Below, piece after piece: positions 57,166 through 64,000 of a stretch of DNA of 64,000 nt. Source of the stretch: a virus; the IMG/VR virus record IMGVR_UViG_3300005617_000007, positions 1 to 64,000 of that record; one strand, 5' to 3'. The number at the start of each line of letters is the position of its first letter. Position 1 is the first letter of the stretch. The notes under the pieces were generated by a model. The model worked only from the letters and a program-made list of their open reading frames with translations. It did no database searches and was not told the DNA's origin. The translations under genes were made by a program, and so were the position numbers.

Positions 57166-58007
57166 TCAACAATACTCCGCTGGAGACCTACCAGCTCAAC
57201 GGCATTCCGATCCTCGTCAAGCGCGAGGACCTTTGCGCCCCGTTCCCGGGGCCGTCCTTCAGTAAGATGCGAGGGGTGGTTGCTCATATCGAAGCGCGAG
57301 ACGAAAAGTTTATTGGCGTGCTCGACACATTCCACTCCAAGGCCGGTTGGTGCGTGAGCTACGTCTGTCAGCAGCTCGGGAAGGTCGCCGTGAACTTCTG
57401 GCCGCGCTATAAAGCGGACCCCGCTGAGGGCTTCCCGAGGAAGCAGCAACAGTATGCCCACGGCTTCGGCGCCCAGATGGTAACGCTACAGGCCGGGCGT
57501 TCCTCCGTCCTGTTCCACCAAGCGAAGAAACAATTGGCCGCGGGTTGGTCCGATTCCTACCTGATGCCCAACGCGCTGAAGCTCCCCGAGTCGATCACCG
57601 AAAACGCCGTGGAAGCTGAACGGACGTGTCTGTTGGGCAATATCCCGCTGACCGGAATTCTGGTGCTCAGTATCAGTTCGGGGACCGTCGCCGCGGGCGT
57701 CCTGAAGGGCTTCCATTATGCCGGTTTCCTGAAGAATTATCAGGTCATACTCCACATGGGTTATTCGCGGAGCGAGGAGGCCACCCGGAAATATATTGAA
57801 AGTTGTGTTGGTTTCCCGCTCGGGCCTAACATTCAATTCGTTGACGAAGGCTACGGCTACGCCGACGCCGCGCGCGACATTGATGTGCCCTTCCCATGTA
57901 ACAAGTTCTATGACGCGAAGGCGTGGAAGTTCCTCAGCAAGCCCGAAGTCCTGGCCGGCCTGGTAGCGACCGGAAAGCCAATAGTTTTCTGGAATATCGG
58001 CGATTAA
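57159..58007 (+). CDS. Fold-type II PLP enzyme of the hypermodification pathway
   Basis: 282 aa from GTG 57159. VKREDLCAPFPGPSFSKMRGVVAHIEAR has the lysine (K36) in the position of the PLP Schiff-base lysine of ACC deaminase/cysteine-desulfhydrase-like enzymes. FHSKAGWCVSYVCQQLG corresponds to their GG.QSN segment, and LSISSGTVAAGVLKG to the phosphate-binding loop. In M6-like pathways a PLP enzyme decarboxylates the amino acid already attached to the thymine; that role is inferred from the neighbours. Length is slightly short for the family. Confidence 0.75.
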   Translation: MLVNNTPLETYQLNGIPILVKREDLCAPFPGPSFSKMRGVVAHIEARDEKFIGVLDTFHSKAGWCVSYVCQQLGKVAVNFWPRYKADPAEGFPRKQQQYAHGFGAQMVTLQAGRSSVLFHQAKKQLAAGWSDSYLMPNALKLPESITENAVEAERTCLLGNIPLTGILVLSISSGTVAAGVLKGFHYAGFLKNYQVILHMGYSRSEEATRKYIESCVGFPLGPNIQFVDEGYGYADAARDIDVPFPCNKFYDAKAWKFLSKPEVLAGLVATGKPIVFWNIGD

Positions 58008-58023
58008 ATCCAAGTAATAATAG

Positions 58024-58053
58024 TTTACTTCTCGCCCCGTCCTGGAGTAGACT
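58024..58053 (+). promoter_or_regulatory. Phage early-type promoter P8 (TTTACT-N18-TAGACT)
   Basis: TTTACT 58024-58029 and TAGACT 58048-58053, spacer 18. Followed by AGGAGA and a TTG start at 58080, so here the leader motif is replaced by an ordinary Shine-Dalgarno. Confidence 0.6.
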
Positions 58054-58079
58054 TTTTCTCATTCATAGGAGATACCCCC

Positions 58080-59528
58080 TTGCAATCCGAATCTGACCAC
58101 ACCGAATGGCTCAAAGGCGATACTGGTGAACAAGCCCAGGAAGCCTACAATTATTTCATGCGTCCCGATCCTAACCAGCGGGAATTCCTCGGACCAATTG
58201 AAGAGGAATTCGATGAGCTGACCGGGATGACGGCGCGTTTCCGTCTCGCCAAAGTGGGTATGATCCGCAACGCTCCCGTCGAGTCGATGCGTGAGGTCAA
58301 GGTGTATTTGGGTTTCAATGACAAGACCTACGTGCCGCACCTTCGGATACCGAACGCGAAGCCGTTGCAGGGTTGGTATCAGGACCGGGATAACAACAAG
58401 CAGGGCTCGCGCCCGCGCCCTTGTTTCTCCGAAGCGATCCTGACGGAACCCTATGGCGGCTATTGTACCGTGGGTTGCGCCTTCTGCTACGTCAACAGCG
58501 GCTTCCGCGGTTATCGGGGCTCAGGTTTGATAAGTGTCCCGTTGAACTATGGCGATCAGGTACGGAAGATGCTGAGCAAGACCCGCGCTTCAGCTGCCGG
58601 CTATTTCAGCAGCTTCACTGACCCCTTCCTCCCGATTGAGGACGTTTACCATAACACCCAGCGCGGCGCCGAGGCGTTCACTGACTTGGGCCTCCCGGTG
58701 TTCTTTCTCAGCCGTCTGTCCTATCCGGGTTGGGCGTTCGATCTGCTGAAAAAGAATCGCTACAGCTACGCCCAGAAATCGTTGAACACCGGCAATCCCG
58801 AGGACTGGCAAAAGTTGAGCCCTGGGGCGATTAGTCTTGATGCCCACCTCGAAGAAGTCCGCGAGCTTCGCCGCCAGGGCATCTATACCTCGATTCAGTG
58901 CAATCCAGTAGTGCCTGGGATCGTAACCCATGACGATATTCGTTGCCTGTTTGAAAAGCTCGCCGCGGTCGGTAACAACCACGTCATCGTCAAATTCGTT
59001 GAAGCCGGCTATTCATGGGCTCCGGCGATGACCGAACGCCTGACAAAGCGGTTCGGGCCGGCGCGGGCGAAAGCCTTTCAAGACTTGTTCACGGAGAACC
59101 AGGCCGGTGCCCAACGCACCATCGTCGAATCGTACCGGCTCGAAGCCCATGCGCTGTACCAGAAGTGGGCGACCGAATTGGGTATGACCTATGCGACCTG
59201 TTATGAGTATCGTCGCGGGAAGCCCGGGACCTCCGAACCTAAATGGTTGTCTGTTGGGCGCGAATACACCACGGCGGATCAGTGCCACGGCCAGAAGGTT
59301 CCGATGTACACCCGGGACAAGGTCGCTGATCTATTCGAGGAAGTCGCCGAGTGCGCGCCGTCGGGTTGTCTCCACTGCGGCGACGAAACCGAAGGAAAAG
59401 GCGCTTGCGGTTCCGAGATATTCGGCGTGGCCAAGGCCCTCCGTTCACCGGACTACAAGCACAAGATCGAACGCGCCCCGGTTGTTCAGGAGCCGGCTCA
59501 GTTCATCGAAATAAAACAAATAGATTAA
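58080..59528 (+). CDS. Radical SAM enzyme of the hypermodification pathway
   Basis: 482 aa from TTG 58080 with AGGAGA upstream. The CTVGCAFC motif (C129, C133, C136) is the canonical CX3CX2C for the [4Fe-4S] cluster. SPL-like downstream segments (GYFSSFTDPFLPIEDVYHNTQRGAEAF, VFFLSRLS, IQCNPVVPGIV) form the TIM barrel. A C-terminal cluster CAPSGCLHCGDETEGKGAC may bind an auxiliary cluster. In phage M6 a radical SAM isomerase rearranges glycine-derived side chains to C-C-linked groups; the same role is proposed here. Confidence 0.85.
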   Translation: MQSESDHTEWLKGDTGEQAQEAYNYFMRPDPNQREFLGPIEEEFDELTGMTARFRLAKVGMIRNAPVESMREVKVYLGFNDKTYVPHLRIPNAKPLQGWYQDRDNNKQGSRPRPCFSEAILTEPYGGYCTVGCAFCYVNSGFRGYRGSGLISVPLNYGDQVRKMLSKTRASAAGYFSSFTDPFLPIEDVYHNTQRGAEAFTDLGLPVFFLSRLSYPGWAFDLLKKNRYSYAQKSLNTGNPEDWQKLSPGAISLDAHLEEVRELRRQGIYTSIQCNPVVPGIVTHDDIRCLFEKLAAVGNNHVIVKFVEAGYSWAPAMTERLTKRFGPARAKAFQDLFTENQAGAQRTIVESYRLEAHALYQKWATELGMTYATCYEYRRGKPGTSEPKWLSVGREYTTADQCHGQKVPMYTRDKVADLFEEVAECAPSGCLHCGDETEGKGACGSEIFGVAKALRSPDYKHKIERAPVVQEPAQFIEIKQID

Positions 59529-59552
59529 GCAACACCCGAAAAGGAGCACGAC

Positions 59553-60290
59553 ATGAAATTCATAAACATCCGGGGCTGTAATGGCTCCGGCAAAACAACT
59601 CTCCTCCGCTCGCTCGCGACCGATCCGCTATGCCAGGTTCAGTCTATCGTCATGCCCGCGCATGATTGTCGCATACCCGTCACCTATATTCCAAACGGGC
59701 TCGCAATTATTGGTGACTACACCCGCGCGGCGGCGGGCGCGACCACAGCTGGTTGCGACCGGATAAAAACTCAACAAGCCGCCAAAGACATTTTGGAATT
59801 CGTCGCGCGCGATCCGCAGGTGGATTTCATTCTATTCGAGGGCGTTGTAGTAAGCACTATCTATGGCCCTTGGCGCGATTGGTCGCGTGCCAACGGAGGC
59901 ATGGCCTGGGCGTTCCTCGACACTCCGCTGGAGATATGCTTGGGCCGGATTCAGGAGCGTAACGGCGGCAAGCCTATCAAAGAGGATCAGGTGGCCGATA
60001 AGCACCGCACGATAGCGCGAGTACGAGACAAAGCTATGTTTGATGGCGAGGCTGTTTGCGATCTTCATTGGCAGACGGCTTTGCGTGATATCAAAGCGTT
60101 GATAAATTTTATGCGTCACCCTATTGACCCAGAGGTGCGAAACCACCACAAATCAGTTCTCCCTGATAGTCCATGGGTCACTGAGTACCCGGCGCCCCTT
60201 CAGAAAAGTTCGATTCAGAATACAACATGCTGCGACAAGCCCAACATCAGTCCTCGGGGCGTCTGTATCTCCTGTGGAGCACCGCAATGA
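59553..60290 (+). CDS. P-loop kinase, predicted 5-hydroxymethyl-dU DNA kinase
   Basis: 245 aa. GCNGSGKTT (residues 8-16) is a clear Walker A. ILFEGVVVSTIYGPWRDWS resembles a Walker B/acidic strand, and LDTPLEICLGRIQERNGGKPIKEDQV a lid region. The C-terminus carries TCCDKPNISPRGVCISCG, a Cys4 zinc knuckle. It lies between the radical SAM gene and an aGPT gene, so it fits the hmdU DNA kinase that phosphorylates the hydroxymethyl group before displacement. GAAAAGGAGCAC before the start is a variant of the common leader. Confidence 0.75.
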   Translation: MKFINIRGCNGSGKTTLLRSLATDPLCQVQSIVMPAHDCRIPVTYIPNGLAIIGDYTRAAAGATTAGCDRIKTQQAAKDILEFVARDPQVDFILFEGVVVSTIYGPWRDWSRANGGMAWAFLDTPLEICLGRIQERNGGKPIKEDQVADKHRTIARVRDKAMFDGEAVCDLHWQTALRDIKALINFMRHPIDPEVRNHHKSVLPDSPWVTEYPAPLQKSSIQNTTCCDKPNISPRGVCISCGAPQ

Positions 60291-61210
60291 GCCCAAGAAC
60301 CGAAGCCCTCAGCCGCTTTATGAAAGCGCGCCACAACATCTATCTGAAGCGGATCGGAGGTTGGCCCGGTCCGTGGACCGATGACCCGGTGCTTCGTGAC
60401 GGTCGGTTCTGTAACATCTTCCGGGAACTCGACACGGTGACCATTTGGGTTCGCGAGAATATCCGCGAGCCCTACGCCGATCACCCGAACCTCTGGTTGA
60501 TGCTTTGTATCGCTCGCTACATTAACTGGCCCCCAACGCTCGCCGCCCTGATCGAATCGAAGGCTTGGCCGAGTCACCCGGAGTTCACCCCGGAGTATTT
60601 GACCACGGCGCTCGAAGGGCTCGCGGCGATGGGTCACAAGGTCTACACCGGCGCGTACATGATCCGCGCGGAGTCCGATCCGAACAAACCATGGTACGTT
60701 TGGACTAAGCACCGTTATATTGCTGAAATCGTTATCGGTCGCTTGTGGGAATATCGGGATCAGTTTGAGTGCCGGCTTGAATCTCCGGCGACGCTTGAAG
60801 ATGTTTGGGACTTATTTCAGGAGCCTTATTTCATCGGCTGGGGTCCCTTCATGGCCTATGAGGTAGTGACTGACCTCCGTCATACCCGCTACCTCCGCGA
60901 CGCCCCGGACATTATGACTTGGGCCAATGCTGGTCCCGGCGCAATCCGCGGGCTGAATCGGTTGTATGGTCGGGAATTGAACACGCAGCCGAAGAAGGAG
61001 CAGACCAACAACGAAATGTTTCTGCTCATGGAACAAATGAACGCCAACCCGATGCTCTGGCCGGAGAAGTGGCCGCGGCTCGAAATGCGCGACGTGGAAC
61101 ACTCGCTTTGCGAGTTTGATAAGTACGAACGTGTTCAAGCCGGAGACGGCAAGATGCGCTCGAAATATGACTGGCGCAAAGCCACTGACCTTACCAGAAA
61201 CGGAGAATAG
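60287..61210 (+). CDS. aGPT-type/hmdU kinase helical-domain family protein
   Basis: 307 aa from ATG 60287 (ATGA overlap with the kinase). HNIYLKRIGGWPGPWTDDPVLRDGRFCNIFRELDTVTIWVREN, then WGPFMAYEVVTDLRHTRYLRDAPDIMTWANAGPGAIRGLNRLYGR, and C-terminal LEMRDVEHSLCEFDKYERV. These match the clade of alpha-glutamyl/putrescinyl thymine pyrophosphorylases related to the helical domain of hmdU DNA kinases. Coupling to the kinase suggests it acts with it, either as transferase or as the DNA-recognition partner. Confidence 0.75.
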   Translation: MSPRTEALSRFMKARHNIYLKRIGGWPGPWTDDPVLRDGRFCNIFRELDTVTIWVRENIREPYADHPNLWLMLCIARYINWPPTLAALIESKAWPSHPEFTPEYLTTALEGLAAMGHKVYTGAYMIRAESDPNKPWYVWTKHRYIAEIVIGRLWEYRDQFECRLESPATLEDVWDLFQEPYFIGWGPFMAYEVVTDLRHTRYLRDAPDIMTWANAGPGAIRGLNRLYGRELNTQPKKEQTNNEMFLLMEQMNANPMLWPEKWPRLEMRDVEHSLCEFDKYERVQAGDGKMRSKYDWRKATDLTRNGE

Positions 61211-61212
61211 AA

Positions 61213-61791
61213 ATGGCCTCGATTCGCTTGAATACGTGGATGAAAGATGAATTGCTCTCTCGCCTCGCAAAAGCTGGATTTGACGATAAAGATAAGGCGA
61301 TCAACGCCGACTTTCTCAAATTCGGAAACGATATTTACAACAAGGTTTATCCGAAGAAGATACAAGAATCTATGAACGCAATGCCAGAAGGGGCCTTGCC
61401 GACGGACGATGATTTGCGTATCCGTTTCGAGGGGATTGATAACAATTGGTCTCGCGTTAGTTTCGGGGAACACCGCCGGATATTCGATAAACACCGCAGT
61501 AATATCGCGTTGGTATTGGCTAACAATGATCCAATGAGCGAACGTTATGCGGTTCTTTGTAAACGCCGCAACGATCATAACGAAGCCCGCGAACACGCCA
61601 GGCGCTCCGCTCGCGCTGTCCTCGATAGCGTTAGCACCGTCAAGAAGCTCTGTGAAGTATGGCCTGAAATCGCGCCCTTCTGCGCAGATTTCCTCCCCGG
61701 CGAAGGCAAGGTGAATCTGCCCGCACTCCCAATCCAAGACCTCAACAAACAGTTCGGCCTCCCGCCGGAGAAGAAAGGAGCCAAGAAATGA
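61213..61791 (+). CDS. Nmad5-like nucleotide-modification-associated protein
   Basis: 192 aa. LNTWMKDELLSRLAKAGFDD..., YNKVYPKKIQESMNAMPEGALP, IDNNWSRVSFGEHRRIF, and the C-terminal helix AREHARRSARAVLDSVSTVKKLCEVWPEIAPFCADFLP fit the uncharacterised Nmad5 family, which is defined by association with phage base modification. Activity is unknown. It sits between an aGPT gene and the dUMP hydroxymethylase with ATGA overlap, so it is probably part of the pathway or of protection against it. Family assignment from memory, moderate confidence. Confidence 0.6.
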   Translation: MASIRLNTWMKDELLSRLAKAGFDDKDKAINADFLKFGNDIYNKVYPKKIQESMNAMPEGALPTDDDLRIRFEGIDNNWSRVSFGEHRRIFDKHRSNIALVLANNDPMSERYAVLCKRRNDHNEAREHARRSARAVLDSVSTVKKLCEVWPEIAPFCADFLPGEGKVNLPALPIQDLNKQFGLPPEKKGAKK

Positions 61792-62858
61792 AAGTGATTC
61801 GTGCCCGTAACGTCCATCAAGCCTTACCCGAGGCGATCCGCCAGCTGAAGCTGGAAGGCGTCGCCCGCGATTCGCGCAATGGACCCGTCCTGGTGTTCCC
61901 GGAGCCGGTCACGACGGTCTATGAGCGCCCGGCGGAGCGCGTTCTGTTTTGGGCCGAACGCGACGCCAACCCGTTCTTTCACCTGGTCGAATCGCTCTGG
62001 ATGTTGGGTGGACGCAATGACGTGGAATTCGTTGCCCGGTACGTCGAGCGCATGCGCTCCTTCAGTGATGACGGCGTAACCTTCCATGGAGCCTACGGCT
62101 GGCGCTGGCGCAAACATTTCCTGTTCGATCAGCTCCCTGTTATTATCGACGCGCTGAAGAAGGACCCGACCGACCGCCGCCAGGTTCTTTCGATGTGGGA
62201 CGCGCGCGCTGACTTGGGCCGTCTCGGCAAGGACCTTCCCTGCAATCTCCAGGCCATTTTCCAGATCGCTCCCGATGGCCGGTTGGATATGACCGTGACC
62301 AATCGCTCCAACGATATTATATGGGGAGCCTACGGCGCCAACGCGGTTCATTTCAGCTATCTTCACGAGTATGTCGCCCGGGGCGTCGGCGTCGAGCAGG
62401 GGATATATCGTCAGGTGTCGGCGAACTTTCACGCCTATACCGAAGTGTTGAAGACAATGGAAATTCTCGCGGAGCATGCCAACTTCGACGTTCCCGGAAT
62501 GACCGTGATGGACCCCTACGCTTGGCGCAAGGGCATGCCCGAGGTCGAGCCCTACCCGCTGATCAGTACCGATCTGGAGCAGTGGCGCGATGATCTGGAA
62601 ATGTTCATGGATAACCCGACTGCAATGGGTTTGCGTGATCCTTTCTTCCGTCGGGTCGCGGTTCCGATGATGCTGGCCCACGCAGCGTTCAAGAAAACCG
62701 GACAAGGGGAAATCCGCTTTGATGAAGCTCAACAACACCTCGACAACGTCAAGGCGACTGATTGGCAGCTGGCTGGAAAGGAGTGGATTGAGCGGCGGCG
62801 TCGGGCTTATCTTGAGCGCCAGGCTAAAGCGAATGATAACGGAGTCGCATATGAATAA
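61788..62858 (+). CDS. dUMP hydroxymethylase (thymidylate synthase homolog)
   Basis: 356 aa. DRRQVLSMWDARADLGRLGKDLPCNLQAIFQIAPDGRLDMTVTNRSNDIIWGAYGANAVHFSYLHEYVARGVGVEQGIYRQVSANFHAY contains the catalytic cysteine (C152) and the RSNDIIWGAYGAN loop. In canonical thymidylate synthases the corresponding loop reads RSxDxxLGxPFN. The GAYGAN variant is typical of phage dUMP/dCMP hydroxymethylases that add formaldehyde from methylene-THF without reduction. It would supply 5-hydroxymethyl-dUMP. The flanking modification genes support this over plain thymidylate synthesis. Confidence 0.85.
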   Translation: MKVIRARNVHQALPEAIRQLKLEGVARDSRNGPVLVFPEPVTTVYERPAERVLFWAERDANPFFHLVESLWMLGGRNDVEFVARYVERMRSFSDDGVTFHGAYGWRWRKHFLFDQLPVIIDALKKDPTDRRQVLSMWDARADLGRLGKDLPCNLQAIFQIAPDGRLDMTVTNRSNDIIWGAYGANAVHFSYLHEYVARGVGVEQGIYRQVSANFHAYTEVLKTMEILAEHANFDVPGMTVMDPYAWRKGMPEVEPYPLISTDLEQWRDDLEMFMDNPTAMGLRDPFFRRVAVPMMLAHAAFKKTGQGEIRFDEAQQHLDNVKATDWQLAGKEWIERRRRAYLERQAKANDNGVAYE

Positions 62859-63414
62859 ATTCTTGCAGGTCCTCGCGACTCGGGAGGCCGGCGCGGTGCG
62901 CCGGTGTCATATAATCCCCCATCACGGTCAGTATAACATCGCCCAACACAGTTATGGTGCGCTGTCGCTGCTCCTCCTGCTTCACCCCGGGCCGTCGCTC
63001 GCGCTGATCAAGGCCGTACAGTGGCACGATGTCGGCGAACGCTGGTTGGGTGATATGCCGGCCCCGGCGAAGTATTCCAACCCCGACCTGGGCCGCGTTT
63101 ATGAGGAGGCTGAACAAGCGATCCTCGAAACGCTTGAATTGGCTCAGGTCTTGACAGAGGAGGAAACTCAGTGGCTCAAGGCCGTTGACACGCTCGACCT
63201 CTGGCTGTGGTGCTGGGAAGAACACCGCCTTGGCAACAAGCGCGTCCAGCAAATGTTCCAGGTTTGTTTCGACGTACTAATGAAACGCCATGACGAAGGT
63301 ACGCTGCCGGGTGAGGTCCGCTTCTTCGTGGACAACTTCAACTCGAACCGCGGGCGCCTGTCGGACTTCTTCGAGGAAGCAATGGCCGATGGACCTGGAA
63401 AAGCTCGCGGCTGA
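62851..63414 (+). CDS. HD-domain 5'-deoxynucleotidase (YfbR-like)
   Basis: 187 aa from ATG 62851. RRCHIIPHHGQYNIAQHSYGAL with H33 and QWHDVGERWLGDMPAPAKY with H59/D60 make the HD metal site. AVDTLDLWLWCWEEHRLGNKRVQQMF supplies the last acid. Same architecture as E. coli YfbR, which dephosphorylates deoxynucleoside 5'-monophosphates. In this context it could remove dTMP or recycle dUMP and so bias the pool toward hydroxymethyl-dU (inference). Overlaps its neighbours on both sides. Confidence 0.8.
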   Translation: MNKFLQVLATREAGAVRRCHIIPHHGQYNIAQHSYGALSLLLLLHPGPSLALIKAVQWHDVGERWLGDMPAPAKYSNPDLGRVYEEAEQAILETLELAQVLTEEETQWLKAVDTLDLWLWCWEEHRLGNKRVQQMFQVCFDVLMKRHDEGTLPGEVRFFVDNFNSNRGRLSDFFEEAMADGPGKARG

Positions 63415-63604
63415 TTGGAAGTCCGAGCCCTCCCTGAAATATGCCGCATATGATACGGTGGAGGAGCTTGCTGAACAGCTGGTTAAGGTCCATAAGTCCT
63501 TGATGGGTCCTGACGCCATGCTGGTCGGATATCTTTACCAACAACAAACTCGCCGATTGCGAGAAGCCCTGAAGGAGTTAGAACATGTCAAGCGCCAACG
63601 ATAA
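63389..63604 (+). CDS. Small hypothetical protein
   Basis: 71 aa from ATG 63389, overlapping both neighbours. Helical (LEKLAADWKSEPSLKYAAYDTVEELAEQLVKVHKSLMGPDAMLVGYLYQQQTRRLREALKELEHV). No motif recognised. Its tight packing between the HD and DUF3310 genes suggests a role with nucleotide metabolism. Confidence 0.5.
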   Translation: MDLEKLAADWKSEPSLKYAAYDTVEELAEQLVKVHKSLMGPDAMLVGYLYQQQTRRLREALKELEHVKRQR

Positions 63605-64000
63605 ACAAGTTGACGGGAGCCACTACCAGGCTCAATTTCAACACTGGGACTGGGTGGTGTATAACAGCATCGGCTATATCGAAGGCTGCGCCACCAAATA
63701 TGTCGCGCGGAATCGCAAGAAATATCCTGACCCAACTATCGACCTGACCAAGGCGCTCCACTACATCGAAAAGCTCCGCGAGCTGTTCTTGTTGGGCGTC
63801 GCGAAGCCTCGCAACCGTTTCGCGCTTTGGCTCTATCGCCTGACGCATCGTAACATTCCGCCGTTGACCCTCATCTGTTGGGGCCGTCAGCTCGCGGTAT
63901 CGGTTGAGGAGTTCGGAGAGGCCAATGATTTGACCCCGGACGAAATGATGGTGTGTACGCTCCTCGCTTTCTGGGGTGATGAAACCGACCTCGATGCCGC
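63585..64000 (+). CDS. DUF3310-type phage protein, truncated by window end
   Basis: Starts at ATG 63585 and is still open at base 64000 (138 complete codons seen). The N-terminal VDGSHYQAQFQHWDWVVYNSIGYIEGCATKYVARNRKKY...DLTKALHYIEKLRELFLLG is the diagnostic DUF3310 module (often annotated as nucleotide kinase from homology to T7 gp1.7). The continuation (PRNRFALWLYRLTHRNIPPLTLICWGRQLAVSVEEFGEANDLTPDEMMVCTLL) extends beyond the domain. Confidence 0.75.
   Translation, partial: MSSANDKQVDGSHYQAQFQHWDWVVYNSIGYIEGCATKYVARNRKKYPDPTIDLTKALHYIEKLRELFLLGVAKPRNRFALWLYRLTHRNIPPLTLICWGRQLAVSVEEFGEANDLTPDEMMVCTLLAFWGDETDLDA

Noticed and set aside
61788-62858. Ordinary thymidylate synthase
   Set aside because: The loop reads RSNDIIWGAYGAN instead of RSxDxxLGxPFN and the gene lies in a modification cluster, so hydroxymethylation of dUMP is the better call.
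1-64000. tRNA genes, integrase/attachment sites and sigma54 promoters (reported in phage YuA)
   Set aside because: None was recognised by eye: no cloverleaf, no recombinase motif, and no convincing GG-N10-GC element in an intergenic region. A covariance and motif scan would be needed to exclude them.

Overview
The window is a stretch of a tailed double-stranded DNA phage genome, a siphovirus with a long flexible tail. The strongest resemblance is to the YuA/M6-type siphoviruses of Pseudomonas and their relatives. The evidence is a GTA/YuA-like tail tip module (a BR0599/DUF2163 protein followed by a large tip protein), a DUF4055-type portal, a B12-dependent ribonucleotide reductase and a thymidine hypermodification cluster. 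Every gene I can support lies on the + strand. I see no integrase, excisionase or clear lysogeny switch, so a lytic life style is likely. The host must be Gram-negative, because the phage carries an inner- and outer-membrane spanin pair. One early protein ends in a PEP-CTERM sorting signal, which hints at a host with an exosortase system. The last gene runs off the right edge, and no DNA polymerase of family A, B or C was recognised, so the window is probably not the whole genome.

Layout. (1) 0-15.7 kb, early and accessory region: an HTH protein, a primase/SF3-helicase fusion, a GHKL-like ATPase, two MazG-like pyrophosphohydrolases, a DEDDh exonuclease, a zincin metalloprotease, and about 25 small unknown proteins in tightly overlapping, translationally coupled runs. 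(2) 15.65-16.28 kb: a large intergenic element (copy A). (3) 16.3-46.9 kb, morphogenesis and lysis: terminase small and large subunits, an intercalated sialate-O-acetylesterase-like protein, portal, head morphogenesis protein, scaffold, major capsid, a lysis cassette (Rz/Rz1, holin, endolysin), neck proteins, tail tube, tail chaperones with a programmed -1 frameshift, tape measure, tip proteins and fibre-like proteins. (4) 46.87-47.29 kb: a second copy (B) of the intergenic element. (5) 47.3-64 kb, DNA metabolism: SNF2-like and SF1 helicases, class II ribonucleotide reductase, a UDG-superfamily protein, then the hypermodification cluster. That cluster holds two aGPT-type enzymes, a fold-type II PLP enzyme, a radical SAM enzyme, a P-loop kinase, an Nmad5-like protein, a dUMP hydroxymethylase, an HD 5'-nucleotidase-like protein and a DUF3310 protein.

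How the parts fit. The hydroxymethylase would make 5-hydroxymethyl-dUMP for incorporation into phage DNA. The kinase, the aGPT-type transferases, the radical SAM enzyme and the PLP enzyme would then rebuild the 5-position on polymerised DNA, by analogy with phage M6, which makes 5-(2-aminoethyl)-dU. The RNR, MazG-like and HD proteins would tune the nucleotide pools.

Regulation. At least eight sigma70-like promoters share an unusual -35 core TTTACT (often ACTTTACTTTT) and a -10 near TATACT. Eleven genes or operons begin with a near-identical leader, AGAAATGGAGCA. The two roughly 350-bp intergenic elements flank the morphogenesis module exactly. They carry inverted and direct repeats of ACTTGACTT/AAGTCAAGT next to an ATA-repeat tract, an architecture that looks like replication origins or a phage-specific regulatory site.
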